This document shows positions 42,340 through 54,605 of a DNA stretch of 64,000 nucleotides, piece after piece. Positions within the stretch are counted from its first letter, which is position 1, and every line of letters begins with the position of its first letter. Source of the DNA: Notamacropus eugenii (lineage: Eukaryota; Chordata; Mammalia; Diprotodontia; Macropodidae). Below the pieces are notes generated by a model. It was not told the DNA's origin. It searched no databases and saw only the letters and a list, made by a program, of their open reading frames with translations. A program made the position numbers and the translations under genes. Location: positions 389,692,853 through 389,756,852 of the forward strand of contig NC_092872.1 in NCBI RefSeq assembly GCF_028372415.1, read 5' to 3'.

Positions 42340-43235
42340 AGCAACATGCCTCCCAGGAAGGCAACAGCCAAGTCCAACCAAGAGCCAGCTCCACAGCTGA
42401 GGGAACTGTATGACCCCAGTTTTGTATTGGAGTGACCTATTCAGCTTGTACAGCTTGCATTAGGAAGAGCCCCCCCAACTGAGGATCAAATTGACTCATT
42501 TGTCACAGATGCTGTACCTCACAATGGCCTTTAGTTTTGACTCCTCAGAAAAAGATAGCATATTGAGGCCTTGAAATTCTAGAGTTATGAGTTGCCTTGG
42601 CCATATCTGTTCTTTATATGTATGCCTCAATACCAGTGTTCTTATAAGTTCATGGTCACTCCTCCCCTTACAGACTTAGTGGATTTTGGGGGAGTATGCT
42701 TCTGGTTTTTGTTTAAATTCTTTGAATGTTTTGCATCTACTCTACTTTTGAGCAAATGCTTTTTTTTAAAAGCTAATTGAGCCTATTGGCAGATTGTTAA
42801 GGGGAAGTATTTGATAGAGGCCCATGAGCTACTGTATTAGGAAAATAGTCACCTACCTTTCTGGAACTAACCTTCTAGGGTTAGTATAGGTTAAGGGAGT
42901 GAGCCCAGAGGGGGTGCTATATCAAGTTTTAATTTTCATGGCAACAAAAGTTTCTCAGTTATTCTCGTTGCCTTTCTTTCTCTTATTGATTACTCTCTTT
43001 CCCCCCCAATACCCTTAAGAGAGCTAAGAACAGTAGACACAAAAAACAGAGGATACACGGTATTTTAAAGAATTGAATAGAATCCTTGATAAGAATGAGC
43101 AGATTTTTTTCCTCTCTTTTCCCTATGGGAGCCTAGTTTTGTAGGCTCCGTTAATATTCTAGTTACAACTAACGATTGAGTACCTGCTGTGTATGTAGCA
43201 CCATTCTGGGTTCTAAAAGGAGATTATTAAATTGG
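42340..43235. other. No recognised feature
   Basis: Unassigned sequence with short chance open frames only. Confidence 0.45.
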
Positions 43236-43410
43236 AAAAGAATCTGGCTTCTAATCAATCAGCTGTATGACCTTAGACAAGTCACTTATCCTCCATATAC
43301 CCCAGACTCCTTAGTTGTACATTGGAGGTGATAACATTTGTATTACTTGTCAGGGTTGTTGTAAGACTCAAAAGAAATAATGAATAAATAAAGCCCTTTT
43401 TAAGGATAAA
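43236..43410 (+). repeat. MIR/THER-like SINE
   Basis: Contains AGCTGTATGACCTTAGACAA, GTCAGGGTTGTTGTAAGACT and a TGAATAAATAAAGCCC tail. Confidence 0.7.
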
Positions 43411-43423
43411 GTGTTATCAATCT

Positions 43424-43495
43424 ATTTATCATCTATCTATCTATCTGTCTGTCTATCTATCTGTCTGTATGTCTGTCTGTCTATCTATCTATCCC
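43424..43495 (+). repeat. (TCTA/TCTG)n tetranucleotide repeat
   Basis: An interrupted tetranucleotide run mixing TCTA and TCTG units directly behind the SINE tail. Confidence 0.9.
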
Positions 43496-43744
43496 TCTAT
43501 GCCACATACCTAGTTACCTATATAAATTATTATTTTTTCTCCCTGAAAAAAATTTTAAAAATGAATCCTTAGATTATTTATTAGAGCTATAAGTTCGCTT
43601 CACCCCTGGACTTCTCACATTGGAACTACTCTCTGTCCCTGCAGACTCTTTCTTTGATTGACTAGTTCTTCTCAGAACTTTAATATTTTAAGGAAGATAC
43701 CTAGCCCAGTCATGTCTTAAATCCACTCCAGGATGTACTCTTCA

Positions 43745-43930
43745 TTCTCTAGAATGTTTTCTAGCAAGTCTTGTGAGTAATTCTGCCCCGACCCCCATCT
43801 TTCTTATGTATGTTATTTTCCCCCATTAGAATGTAAGCTCCTTGAAAGCAGGGACTATTTTTCTTTCTGATTATATTTAAAATTCTAGTACTTTGCACAA
43901 AGTACTTAATAAATGCTTGTTTGCTTTATT
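43745..43930 (+). mobile_element. LINE-2 3' end
   Basis: CATTAGAATGTAAGCTCCTT, GAAAGCAGGGACTATTTTTC and ACTTAATAAATGCTTGTTTG mark an L2 tail. Confidence 0.75.
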
Positions 43931-44589
43931 GCTTTTTCAAGATGACTGTAATTCAGTACAAACAATCTAAGTACTTATTAAAGTAAATAGTTAATATGGA
44001 CCCATACTAAAGTTACATTTTATGAAGAGAACTACTGAGTCTCAGACTTCATTTGGTCCCACTGGTACCTGAAAAAGAATCTATAACATAACCCAAAATG
44101 AGGCATTTGTCCTTTGCTTGAAAATTTCCAGTGTGGAGGAACCCATTTCCTCCTCTGTCTGCCTATGCCACTTGAATAGATCTACCTGGTTTTGTTTTTT
44201 TTTTTTTTGGTCATTATATTACATTGCCAGGACTGACTTTATTGCTTCTATAAGGAGCATCACTCACATATTTCAAGTGTTTAAACCAGACCAGATAAAT
44301 ATGCCACTTAGGATAATTACAAGGAAATTGGGATCATAACTCAGAAGAATAATGTATTTCTGAAACACTTCTGGCCTGTTTCTTTTCTATGCCACATTTT
44401 TATAAGTTGTTTAGCTTTTTCCTAAAACAAATTCACAAAGAAATAAAATGCTATGAGACAGAATAATTAGTCACATTTCTATAGCATTTTAAGTTTTATA
44501 GAATACTTTTATCATAACAACCCTAGAAGGCAGGAGGTAAAAGTATTATTTTCTCCATTTTATATCAATAACTAAAGTCATCCAATGAC

Positions 44590-44785
44590 ACTGGAAAGAG
44601 TGCTTGTATTTGGTGTTAAAGGATCTTGGTTTGAATTCTTCCTCTGCCATTTTTTTTCTAAGTGATCTTGGTCAAATTATTTCACTTTTCTATGTTTCAG
44701 TTTTCTTATTTGTAAACTGAGGGATTTGAGGATTGAGTGACTTGTAAGATTGCTTCTAGTTCTCTAAATTTATGGGTATATGAAC
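44590..44785 (+). repeat. MIR-like SINE
   Basis: Contains TGGTTTGAATTCTTCCTCTG, TGATCTTGGTCAAATTATTT and TGTAAGATTGCTTCTAGTTC. Confidence 0.65.
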
Positions 44786-45339
44786 CAGACCTGAGATATC
44801 ACAGCCTCAAGACCCTTCATTATCCTAGTTACTTGTTCTCTGGATATTGTAAAGATTAAAAAGGTTCAAGAGACATAGTTTCTGGGTAATTTAATCATTT
44901 TATTAATAAGGCCAGCATGTTTATTAATAGAAGGATAGTCATTTGACCATCTCTCTTAGACTAAAGATAATCATAGGGCTCAGAGTTTATTTGTGCTTTG
45001 AAGAGTAGGTTTTCCTCAGGGTGGGAATCAACTCTTATTAGTTAACAATTAATGAGAGAATGAATATTACAGTGAGGGCCTCAGAGTGATATCATGTTGT
45101 CCTAGGACAGAGAGATTATTTCTATACCCAGATCATTCCCAGGCTTGGGCAATATAGACAAAAGGGTCTCTCTCCACCCAAGCTTGATTGAATGGAATTC
45201 AATTTAGATTAGAGATTCCTTGTAAGGTTGGGTGGGGTTGGATAGAGGAGAAGGTTAACTAAACCTTCAGAGATTATGGTCTTGAAAATAGAAAAATCCC
45301 TGAATCTCCCCAAATCACTGGTTATTAATAATCATCTCT

Positions 45340-45640
45340 CAACATTCTGTAGCTTCTTAATGTCATTTCTAAAACGTGGGATCTAAAACCAAATTTGACA
45401 CTACAGGTGTGGTCTGACCAGTGGGATCATTGCCTCCCAGGTCTTGGGACCTGTGCCTCTTTTCATGAAGACTAAAATCACGTTAGCTTTCTAGACTATT
45501 ATATATCATACTATTGACTCATACATACAGATGACCCATTTATCTACCTCCCTCCATCTTTTTCAGATGAATTACTGTCTAGCTATGTCTCACTCATCTT
45601 TCATTTGTGTAGTCGATATTTTAACCTGTGGATAAGGGCA
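45340..45640 (-). mobile_element. CR1/L3-like LINE fragment
   Basis: The plus strand reads ACAGGTGTGGTCTGACCAGT, AAAATCACGTTAGCTTTCTA and ACTATTGACTCATACATACA, the complement of the CR1/L3 body seen at 63.7-63.95 kb. Confidence 0.65.
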
Positions 45641-45849
45641 GTGGGATCGGACCCATCTTCTCACCCTCTGATTAATTGGTCACATGCTCCTTGGGGTCAA
45701 GCCATAGCCTCCACCACTGAGACCTCTTGGGTAGATGATAGGACAAGCATATGTACACATTCAGTGGTCAGACTGAAGGAGTAGTCATTAATTATCTGAT
45801 GTCATTTTAGAAGGAAATCATCAGCGTTGTATCCCAAGGATATCTATGC

Positions 45850-45960
45850 TCTGCTAACAGCTTTTTATTGTTTAAATGTTTATCAATGACTTGGATAAAG
45901 GGATAAACGGTGTGCTTTGCAGATATGCAAATGACACAAAGCTAAGAGTCACAGCTAGCA
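45850..45960 (+). mobile_element. CR1/L3-like LINE fragment
   Basis: Reads TATCAATGACTTGGATAAAG and AGATATGCAAATGACACAAAGCT-like text, as in CR1/L3. Confidence 0.55.
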
Positions 45961-45984
45961 CAATAATATAATTTACCCTTCTAT

Positions 45985-46057
45985 GAAATAGTATTTTATT
46001 TTTTCTTAATTATATGTAAAGATAATTTTTAACATTCATTTTTTAAAAATTTGAGTT
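45985..46057 (-). mobile_element. L1 3' UTR end, minus orientation
   Basis: AATTATATGTAAAGATAATT and TTTAACATTCATTTTTTAAA are the terminal L1 3' UTR text on the minus strand. It abuts a plus-strand L1 ORF2 segment without a gap. Confidence 0.5.
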
Positions 46058-47090
46058 CACCAATATAGTAAAAATGACAATTCTATCTAAATTAATTTAC
46101 TTATTCAGTGCTACACCAATGAAACTATCAGATAATTATTTTCTAGAGCTAGAAAAAATAATATCAAAATTCATCTGGAAGAAAAAAAGGTCCAGAATAT
46201 CAAGGGAACTAATGAAAAAAAAATGCTAGGGAAGGTGGCATAGCCCTACCAGATCTCAGATTGTATTATAAAGCAGCAATTATCAAAACCACTTGGTGCT
46301 GGCTAAGAAACAGAGGGCTAGAGCAGTGGAATAGGTTAGGTACTCAAGACACAGTAGTCAATGAATATAGCAATCTACTGTTTGATAAACCCAAGGACCT
46401 TAGCTTCTGGGACAAGAACTCACTGTTCAACAAAAATTGCTGGGAAAACTGGATAACAGTGTGGCAGAAACTGGGCATAGACCAATACCTGACACCATAC
46501 ACAAGAATAAAGTCCAAATGAGTACATGATCTAGGTATAAAGATTGATACTGTAAACAAATTAGTGGAGCAAGGAGTAGTGTATTTATCAGACTTATGGA
46601 GAAATTTTTGACCACACAAGAGATAGAGAACATTATGAAGTGCAAAATGGATAATTTTGATTACAATAAATTGAAATGTTTTTGCACAACCAAACCTAAT
46701 GCAACCAAGATTAGGAGGGAAGCAGAAAACTGGGAAAGAATTTTTGTGACTAGCATCTGTGATAAAGGCCTCATTTCTAAAATATATAGAGAACTGAGTC
46801 AGAGGTACAAGAATACAAGTCATTCCCCAATTGATAAATGCTCAAGGGATATGAATAGGCAGTTTTCAGAGGAAGAAATTTAAGCTCTCTATAGTCATAT
46901 GAAAACATGCTCTAAATCACTATTGATTAGAGAGATGCAAATCAAAACAACACTGAGGTCCCACATCACACCGATCAGATTGGCTAACATGACAAAACAG
47001 GAAGATGATAAATGTTGGAGAAGATGTGGGAGAGTTGGAACACTAATTCATTGTTGGAGCTGTGAGCTGATCCAGCCATTCTAGAGAGCA
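46058..47090 (+). mobile_element. L1 ORF2 fragment (thumb/C-terminal region), broken
   Basis: The plus strand encodes recognisable L1 ORF2: YYKAAIIKTTWCWLRNRG, KDLSFWDKNSLFNKNCWENW, SDKGLISKIYREL-type text, DMNRQFSEEEI and REMQIKTTLRSHITPIRLAN. At least three frame breaks or stops separate these pieces. It ends abruptly at 47090, where minus-strand L1 3' UTR text begins. Confidence 0.85.
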
Positions 47091-47091
47091 A

Positions 47092-47280
47092 TTTTATTTG
47101 TTTTCAGTGTTCTACAATCACTTCCATATATCTTAGATTTTTTTTCCCCTCCCTCTCCCTCCCCATTTGGTATTCTGCTGGTCTTACTATGTCAGGAAAT
47201 TATCTGACATTTACATGCCATAGGACCAAAAGATCCTGATAGCAAAGTCTAGATGGCTTCTCCTGATTCTTCCTATATTA
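47092..47280 (-). mobile_element. L1 3' UTR fragment, minus orientation
   Basis: TTTTCAGTGTTCTACAATCA and CTTCCATATATCTTAGATTT followed by a C/T-rich run are typical of the L1 3' UTR complement. Confidence 0.5.
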
Positions 47281-47459
47281 CCAAGATGTGATTTTTGTTA
47301 ATGTATGACAAAATTTCTAAATTATACTCTTTTTATCTTTGGAACAGTCTGTACCTGTTTTCTAGGTTCCCCTTTATAATCTTACTTCCTTATACTGAAT
47401 ACTTGTAAACTTACTATACTGACTAAAAGAGAGTAGTGGTGGTGGTCAGGGTGACCAGA

Positions 47460-47880
47460 ACAAGATACAATTTTAACACATCTTCTAAATCCACTTCTCT
47501 TCTACATTTGGCTTTTACTGCACTCCTTCCAGTCATCCAATTTGATGACCTCAGTATCATTTTCAGCTCCTCACTCTCTCATACTATCTGTTGCTAAATC
47601 TTGTTATTTCTACTTGCGCAGCATCTCTAGCATCTGTTGCTTTCTCTCAAAGTGCAAAGCCAAAGTCCTCATCACATCTTGCATGGACAACTGGAAACAG
47701 CTCTTATTTGTTTTCTCTACCCCAATCCCTTATTTGTTCTCTCTACCTCCAGTCTCTTCCTCAATCCATATTCTATACAGCTGCCAAAATGAAGCACAGG
47801 TCTGACCATATTCCTCTTCTTTTCAATAAACTCCAGTGGTTCCTTGTTGATCTAGGATCAAATATTATTTCGTCTTCATC
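47460..47880 (+). mobile_element. LINE-2 fragment
   Basis: Reads GATGACCTCAGTATCATTTTC-like text, CAGCTCCTCACTCTCTCATA, GAAGCACAGGTCTGACCATA, AATAAACTCCAGTGGTTCCT and GATCTAGGATCAAATATTAT, the L2 ORF 3' half. Confidence 0.75.
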
Positions 47881-48214
47881 TCATTTTTTATAAATGCCTA
47901 TTTTTACATGTTTTGTGATATACTTAATTATTAATATAGTAATACATGTATATAATTTGCAAGTAAATTTATACATATTGGGGGTGTGGACTCAGACATT
48001 TTTAATTAATAGAGGTGTATAATCAGAAAAGGTTTAAAGACTGCTGATCTAGCACACTTTGACCCATTTATAAGATGGATCCATTCTGTAAGAATAGCAT
48101 GAGAAACTTTGTTTAATACTTTGTTAAAATCCAGATAAGCTATATAAGATCTATCAATCCAATAGTTTTGTCAAAGATGAAAATGAGATTAATTCGACAT
48201 GCCCTATTCTTTTA

Positions 48215-50135
48215 AAGTTCAATTTTATTTTTTTAACTAAGATTGGTTTTCTTTTCTTTCTCTTTTCCTCAATTCCCTGGAAATAAAAGAGAAAAATAAA
48301 ACAGTTATGACAAATGATATAACCTATTCTTGATGAAGCTGTTTTGTTTCTTTTTTTAAAATTATGTATCTCACCCCAATTGATAAATGGTCAAAGGATA
48401 TGAACAGGCAATTTTCGGAAGAAGAAATTAAAGATATCTATAATCATATGAAAAAATGCTCTAAATCACTATTGATTAGAGAGATGCAAATCAAAACAAC
48501 ACTGAGGTACCACATCACACCTATAAGATTGGCAAACATGACAGAACAAGAAAATGATAAATGCTGGAGAGGATGTGGGAGAGTTGGAACACTAATTCAT
48601 TGTTGGTGGAGCTGCGAGCGCATCCAACCATTCTGGAGAGCAATTTGGAACTATGCCCAAAGGGCTACAAAAATGTGCATACCCTTTGACCCAGCAATAT
48701 CACTACTAGGACTGTATCCCCAAGAGATCATAAAAATGGGAAAGGGTCCCACATGTACAAAAATATTTATAGCAGCACTCTTTGTAGTTGTCAAAAACTG
48801 GAAGTCAAGGGGATGTCCATCAATTGGGGAATGGCTGAATAAATTATGGTATATGAATGTAGTGGAGTACTATTGTGCCATAAGAAATGATGAACAAGAA
48901 GACTTCAGAGAGGCCTGGAAGGACTTATATGACCTGATGCTGAGTGAAAGGAGCAGAACCAGGAGAACTTTGTGCACAGCAACGACCACAGTGTGTGAGA
49001 GTTTTTTCTGGTAGACTTGGAATTTCGTAATAATGCAAGAACTTCTTAAAAAAAAAAAATCCCAATGGTGGTTCTCAAGGCAAAATGCCTTCCACACTCA
49101 GAGAAAGAAATATGGAAGTCAATCGCAAAATGTAGCAGATCATGTTTGTGTATGTGTATGTTTTTGTGTATCATGTTTTGATTTGTTATATGATTTCTTT
49201 CATTTATTTTAGTCTGACTACATAGCATGACTATAGTGAAAATATACTCAATAGGAAAGTATATGTAGAACCCATACAGAATTATATGCAGTCGTGGGGA
49301 GGGAGAGGGGTAGTGGGGGGTAGGTGTAGAGGGGATAAAATCTCAATTGTATGGCAGTGATTGTTAAACATTAAAAAATAAAAAAATATAAAAAAAAATT
49401 ATGTATCTCAGATTCCCCCCCCCCCTTCCTATCCCCTCTCTTCCCCACTCCCTCCCCAAGATGGTGTGCAATCTTATATAGGGTCTATACATACATTCCT
49501 ATTAAATACATTTTCACCTTAGTCATATTGCATAGGAAAGTTAAAATGAATGGGAGAAACCATAAAACAAAACAAAACATAACACAAGAGAAAATGGTCT
49601 GCTTCATTCTGCAATCAAATTCCATAGTTCTTTCTCTGGAAAGGCATTTGCCTCAAGAGTTCATTGGGAATTTTTTAGGTGTTTGCATTGCTGTGAAGGA
49701 CTAAGTCTACCACAAAAATTCCTTGCACACTGTGGTTGTGCTGTGTATAAAGTTCTCCCTGTTCTGCTCCTTTCACTCAGCATCAGTTCATATAAGTCCT
49801 TCCAGGCCTCTCTGAAGTCTTTCTGTTCATCATTTCTTATAGCACAATAGTATTCCATTACATTCATATGCCACAACTTGTCCAGCCATTCCCCAATTGA
49901 TGGGGATCCCCTTGATTTCCAGTTTTTAGCCACCATGAAGAGAGCTGCTATAAATATTTTTGTACATGTGGGACCCTTTCCCATTTTTATGATCTCTTTG
50001 GGATGCAGTCCTAGAAGTGATATTGCTGGGTCAAAGGGTATGCCCATTTTTATAGCCCTTTGGACATAGTCCCAAATTGCTCTCTAGAATGGTTGGATTA
50101 GTTCACAGCTCCACCAACAATGAATTAGTGTTCTA
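48215..50135 (-). mobile_element. L1 3' end (ORF2 end and 3' UTR), interrupted
   Basis: The ORF2 C-terminus is open on the minus strand from 50047 to 49661 (PFDPAISLLGLHPKEIIKMG, EWLDKLWHMNVMEYYCAIRN). The 3' UTR follows down to about 49411, with a homopolymer C run, and resumes left of 48360. The gap is filled by a second L1 of opposite orientation. The open frame suggests a fairly young copy. Confidence 0.75.
48374..49397 (+). mobile_element. 5'-truncated L1 insertion with target-site duplication
   Basis: A single open frame (48364-49014) covers the last 200 or so ORF2 codons: DMNRQFSEEEIKDIYNHMKK, REMQIKTTLRYHITPIRLAN, CWRGCGRVGTLIHCWWSCE and NVVEYYCAIRNDEQEDF. A 3' UTR and an A-rich tail (49370-49397) follow. 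The 13-mer ATTATGTATCTCA flanks it at 48361-48373 and 49398-49410, and TTTTAAAA at the insertion site fits the L1 endonuclease preference. Confidence 0.9.
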
Positions 50136-50279
50136 TGTTGCTTTTAAGAACATTTTTCCTTAGCTATTTGCTGACTATCTCTCTCTCTCTCTCTCATAAT
50201 ATATTCTATAATTTTTTTCGGGAATAGAAGTTGAATTTACTGGCCTATGTTTTGAAGACTGATCAAGTTTCTTATTTAT

Positions 50280-51012
50280 TTTTCTTTTCCATTGCTTCTT
50301 GTTACTTGACTTTTGAGTCCTTTGTCAAGAGGAGGGTATACTCTGGAGACCTGTAAGATCTCAGTTCCTCCAAGGTGGCACAATCAAGGGAGAGGAGTTT
50401 ATTCCTCTCCTGGCCTGTGCTCTGGTCTGGGAGCAACCACAAGCACTCTGTTTTGCCCAAGATCTGCGAGTACAATTCCCTCTCCACAACCACCTCCAGC
50501 TCCACTACCTCAGCACTCTTCTTCAGCCCAGTAGAGCCACTCAGGGCTGAAATCCATATCAGCCGCTCAATTCCCCCAGGGGCTTTAGGCAGAGGGCTCC
50601 AAAAATGGATGCTGCCACTGCAGTTGCTGCTGCTGGCTGGGCCAGACCCCGTTCCCTTCTCCCTCAGGTAGAAGAGCTTTCTCAGTGACCTTTGAAGCTA
50701 TCTTTGGCATTTGTGGGTTGAGCAATCTGGGAACCACAGTTGTTGCTGGGGATTCTGCCCCCTGAAGCCTGTTCCAGTCCTGTCCCTGCCACGTAGTGTG
50801 GCCAGGCTGCGCTCTGCTTTGTGCCTGGTGCAATAGACCTTTCCTGTAGGCCATCCAGGTTGTATTGGGCTGGAAATCTCTTTCACTCTGTTGTTTTGTG
50901 ACTTCTGCTGCTCTAGAATTTGTTTAGAGTCATTTTTTACAGGTATTTTATGGGCTATGGGGTGGAGCTTCTACAGGTCCATCTTTCTACTCTGCCATCT
51001 TGGCTCTGCCCC
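50280..51012 (-). mobile_element. L1 5' UTR
   Basis: On the minus strand it starts GGGGGCAGAGCCAAGATGGC at 51012, the classic opening of an L1 5' UTR, followed by a GC-rich leader down to about 50300. No ORF1 or ORF2 5' part follows. The next recognisable L1 text is the ORF2 end at 50135, so the element is internally deleted or two fragments have been joined. Confidence 0.7.
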
Positions 51013-51719
51013 CTCTTTTCTATTGTTTCTTGTGAATCTCAGGTTGCTTACTCTAACTGACACAAGTTGAGGGTATACAGTATGAAATATATTTTACTAA
51101 ATTGATTCACTTTGAAAAATAACAGAGAGAAGACAGTTCTAGTTTGATACATTTTCCATTTCCAAGCTTATTTCAAATCAGAAGAATATTTGATGATGGA
51201 AGATTAAAATAATACCCCTATAATTCTTTATTTTTTAAAGTTTTTGCAAAGAGATCTTTAATTCAAATATATAGCAAGAAGAGAAGTACAAACATTTTTT
51301 CCTGGCCCTTGGACAGTCTCCCCTTTACCACTGCAGTTCCTGGGGAGAGTAGTTTCAAACTTAATGTAGTTTCTACATGGAATTGGTTATATCAAGTTTA
51401 CATCCAAATATGGCATAATTTTTTGATGTCATGTCAGTTATTAATAGCCCACATATTTCTTAAGCTTATTAAAAGTTTTTGTCATTGGGTTAGTACTTTT
51501 TCTATGACTCCAGGATATACTGTGGAAGTATACTTTTATAAAACTTGGCAACTGATCAAACATGGAAGGAGAGGGAGTCAGAGAGGGAGAAGGAAGAGTG
51601 TATCCAGTACATACGCATGTCTGAAAGGATAGTGATTTCTCAACCATAGGAAAGTCTGAAGGAGGAAAGAATTTACATTCAAATATTGAGATTTGTTTCG
51701 GACAAACTAAGTTTTAAAT

Positions 51720-51821
51720 ACAGTTTAGGACATCAGGGTGAAGATATCCAGTGGGCAGTTGAATATGTAGGACTGGAATTCTAGAATTCTAGAGATCAGG
51801 ACTGGATGTGTATATTGAGTA

Positions 51822-51872
<51 letters not shown>

Positions 51873-51960
51873 GTGTGTGGGTATGTACATATGTATGTAT
51901 ATATGTATATTCTATACTTCAGCATCAAAAATAAATACATAGGAACAGATGAGATCACCA
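51720..51960 (+). repeat. Old dispersed repeat with (TATC)n inside
   Basis: TCCAGTGGGCAGTTGAATAT, GATCAGGACTGGATGTGTAT and GATGAGATCACCAAGAAAAA belong to a dispersed repeat I remember from other mammals but cannot name with certainty. A (TATC)12 run at 51822-51871 has expanded in it. Confidence 0.5.
51822..51871 (+). repeat. (TATC)n microsatellite
   Basis: About twelve perfect TATC units, followed by a TGTG/TATG mixed run. Confidence 0.97.
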
Positions 51961-52234
51961 AGAAAAAGGATTTAGTGAAAGTAGAGAAGACATTTGTAGA
52001 AGACATTCCTCTCTGTTCTGCTCTAGCTCTGCCTCTTCTTGCTCCACCCCTCCTGTTCCACCCCTTCATGTTCCATGTAACTTAGACTCATGTGACTCAG
52101 GCTTCCATGTGACTTAATCAGGTCATATGAGCCTATTAATGAATGAGAAAGATCTTCCCATTAAGAAACAAAATTACATTAACAATAAACAAAAATATGT
52201 TATCAATATAACATCCCAGAGAGAGAAGACATTT

Positions 52235-52560
52235 TAGAGGTGCTCCAGTATAGACAGTAGGAGATAGATCACAATCTAGAAAATGAGACTGAGAATGAGT
52301 GGTTGTATTATTAGGGAGAGAACCAGGAGAGTACAGTCTCTTGAGGGAAAAGGAGAATGAGAATATCCAGGACCATAGGGTGGCTAATAATGCCAAAAGG
52401 AGCAGAGAGATAAAGGAAGAGATAAGGGCAGAGAAAAAGCTGTAGCAGTAGCCTTTTCGTAGAGCATGCTGGGGAACTAAACAGACTGATGCCCTGATTA
52501 CGTTTGGGAACAAGTATTCTGGTTAGGGCATTGTCTTAATGTAGTTTGAGGAGGTCTTGG
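52235..52560 (-). mobile_element. LINE-2 fragment
   Basis: The minus strand encodes degraded L2 reverse-transcriptase text, with GACTGTACTCTCCTGGTTCT corresponding to the L2 consensus. The plus strand is purine-rich, as in the 17.5-20.2 kb copy. Confidence 0.55.
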
Positions 52561-53519
52561 GATCCCTACCCACAGTCCAAGAAAATATGTCAATATTCCT
52601 TATATACCACTGATGTTGCCAGTGGATAGAGCCTGAGGGACTGGTTGGGGGCAGACTTCTAGTCATAGCCCTGGTATCTGGGTGAGGTCTTATTCTGGTG
52701 ATATAGGTTATCAGAAACTTCTTTAGCCAATAAACACTTGATCTTTTTGTCAAATGAAAAGAAATGGTAGTCAAGGGCAATGTTGTTTTGTAGTGCAGAC
52801 TCATTTGTAAACACCATAGAGAATGACCAAAGATTACAAGCGGTATTGCCTCCTAAAATTTCCCAAAACCCTAGAAGCAAATCCAGACCAGTCATTTAAC
52901 AAGAGAACTTAACATAAGGCTCAACAGAGTCAGATCAGTTTGAAAGCAGAAATAAATGAAACAGGCAAGAGGTTAGCAAAGTAATTAAAATTTCAACAAA
53001 TTTTTGTGTTTCTATAACAACCTATTCTCATGACCAATGGTTGTGAAAATACCATACCAGCACTCTAACATCAAAGTTTGCAGTTACTATATGAGGCGGT
53101 TGAGATGTCACTTAAAAAGACGAATTAGCAAAGAGTCACTGGATAAGATCAAGTACGTATCACATTGAGGAAATCTGTGCCATAGTCAGCAGAACCTTGA
53201 ACATATTGAGGGATTGTTTGGCAACGTATTTTAGAGAGGGGAAGATACCAAAAGGAGGGAGAAGATAATGGACAATATTATTACTTAAAAAAATAAGATG
53301 CTCACCAACTTGTGTGCCAATTTTCTCATCTTTATAAGTTTTAAGAACATTTTGTATTACCCATGAAGCAGCCTGTAACTAGCCCTTCAAGGACTTGGGG
53401 TCATGTTTGTGGGGGCTATTTCCTGGCAATTGTACTCTGTATGACTTGAACCTCTACACCAGAGTTACCCTGAGGATCTCTAAAATCAGCTTACATCTAG
53501 CTACTCATTTTTATTTTTA

Positions 53520-53935
53520 AAAATTTATTTTCAATTCACAGAACAAAACAAGCATTTCTATAACACAGTACAATAAAAAAGATGATTGCATATGAAACTG
53601 CAAATCTATTATTTACAACTTGCTATTCCCTCCAAATATACAACAAAGTTATCATGTAAATTTTCCCCATTTTTTCTTTCCTTCTCCCCTCTCCCCCTCG
53701 CCCAGAGATGGCTACCATTAGATACAAATAGTATATATAAGTAAAATTATTCTATACATACTCCTATTTATCAGTTCTTTCTCTGTATGCAGATAGCATC
53801 TTTCTTCATACAGCCCTTTTAGTATTTATAGCAGTCAAAATGACTTGGTCACTCAAAGTCTTTCTTAAAACGATATTGCTGTTACCATATACAATGCTCT
53901 CCTGCTTTCTGTTCACTTTGCTCTTCATCATTATA
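53520..53935 (-). mobile_element. L1 3' UTR fragment
   Basis: AACAAAACAAGCATTTCTAT, ATATACAACAAAGTTATCAT, a C/T-rich block and 'cagttctttctctgtatgcagatagcat' are the complement of a marsupial L1 3' UTR subfamily. Confidence 0.6.
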
Positions 53936-54234
53936 CAAATGCTAGCAGAAACCAAGTCAAACAACAGACTAAAACTAGCAAAAGCAAGTAACTAAAATAG
54001 AAAAAGACATGAGAAAAATTTAGAACCATGATCAGCAACTCTTTGCTAATTGAGCACTTTTCTATTCTCTTCCCTAGCATAGTCTGTAGAGAAAATTTCC
54101 TTTTAAACAGCGAAAGTATCCTTATGGAAATATTAAAAGGAAATACACAAGCTTTCATAAGTGATTTTTCTAGAGTAGATCACATCTTCATAGTCACACA
54201 ATTGACTGAAAGGTAGGAAGAATACAAGATATCA

Positions 54235-54605
54235 ATTAGGCAACAAACATTTATTAAAGTACCTACTATGTGCTAGGCACTGTGCTTACCACTGGAGATA
54301 CAAAAAATGGAAAAAGCAAAACAAAACAAAATACCCCAATCCCTACATTAAAGGAATAATAAGAATAATACATTTATATATCACCTACTATGTGCTTTAT
54401 AATTATCATCTCATTTGATCCTCACAAAAACTCTGGGAGGTAGGTGCTATTATTACCCATATTTTACAGGTGAGGAAACTGAGGCAAATAGAGGCTAAAT
54501 GACTTGTCCAAGGTCATATAACTAGATAGTGTCTGAGTCCACATTTGAGTTCAAGTCTTCCTGACTCTAGGTCCAATGGTCTATCCAGTATACCACCTAG
54601 CTACC
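54235..54605 (+). repeat. CORE-SINE with an upstream repeat head
   Basis: AACAAACATTTATTAAAGTA and ACTATGTGCTAGGCACTGTG are followed by TCATTTGATCCTCACAAAAA, ACAGGTGAGGAAACTGAGGC and CCAGTATACCACCTAGCTAC. Confidence 0.75.

Noticed and set aside
46344-46823. 159-codon minus-strand frame
   Set aside because: It is the antisense shadow of the plus-strand L1 ORF2 fragment.
48364-49014. 216-codon open frame as a possible host gene
   Set aside because: Its product is recognisable L1 ORF2 C-terminal text and it sits inside an L1 insertion with target-site duplication.
49661-50047. 128-codon open frame on the minus strand
   Set aside because: It is the same L1 ORF2 end in a second L1 copy.
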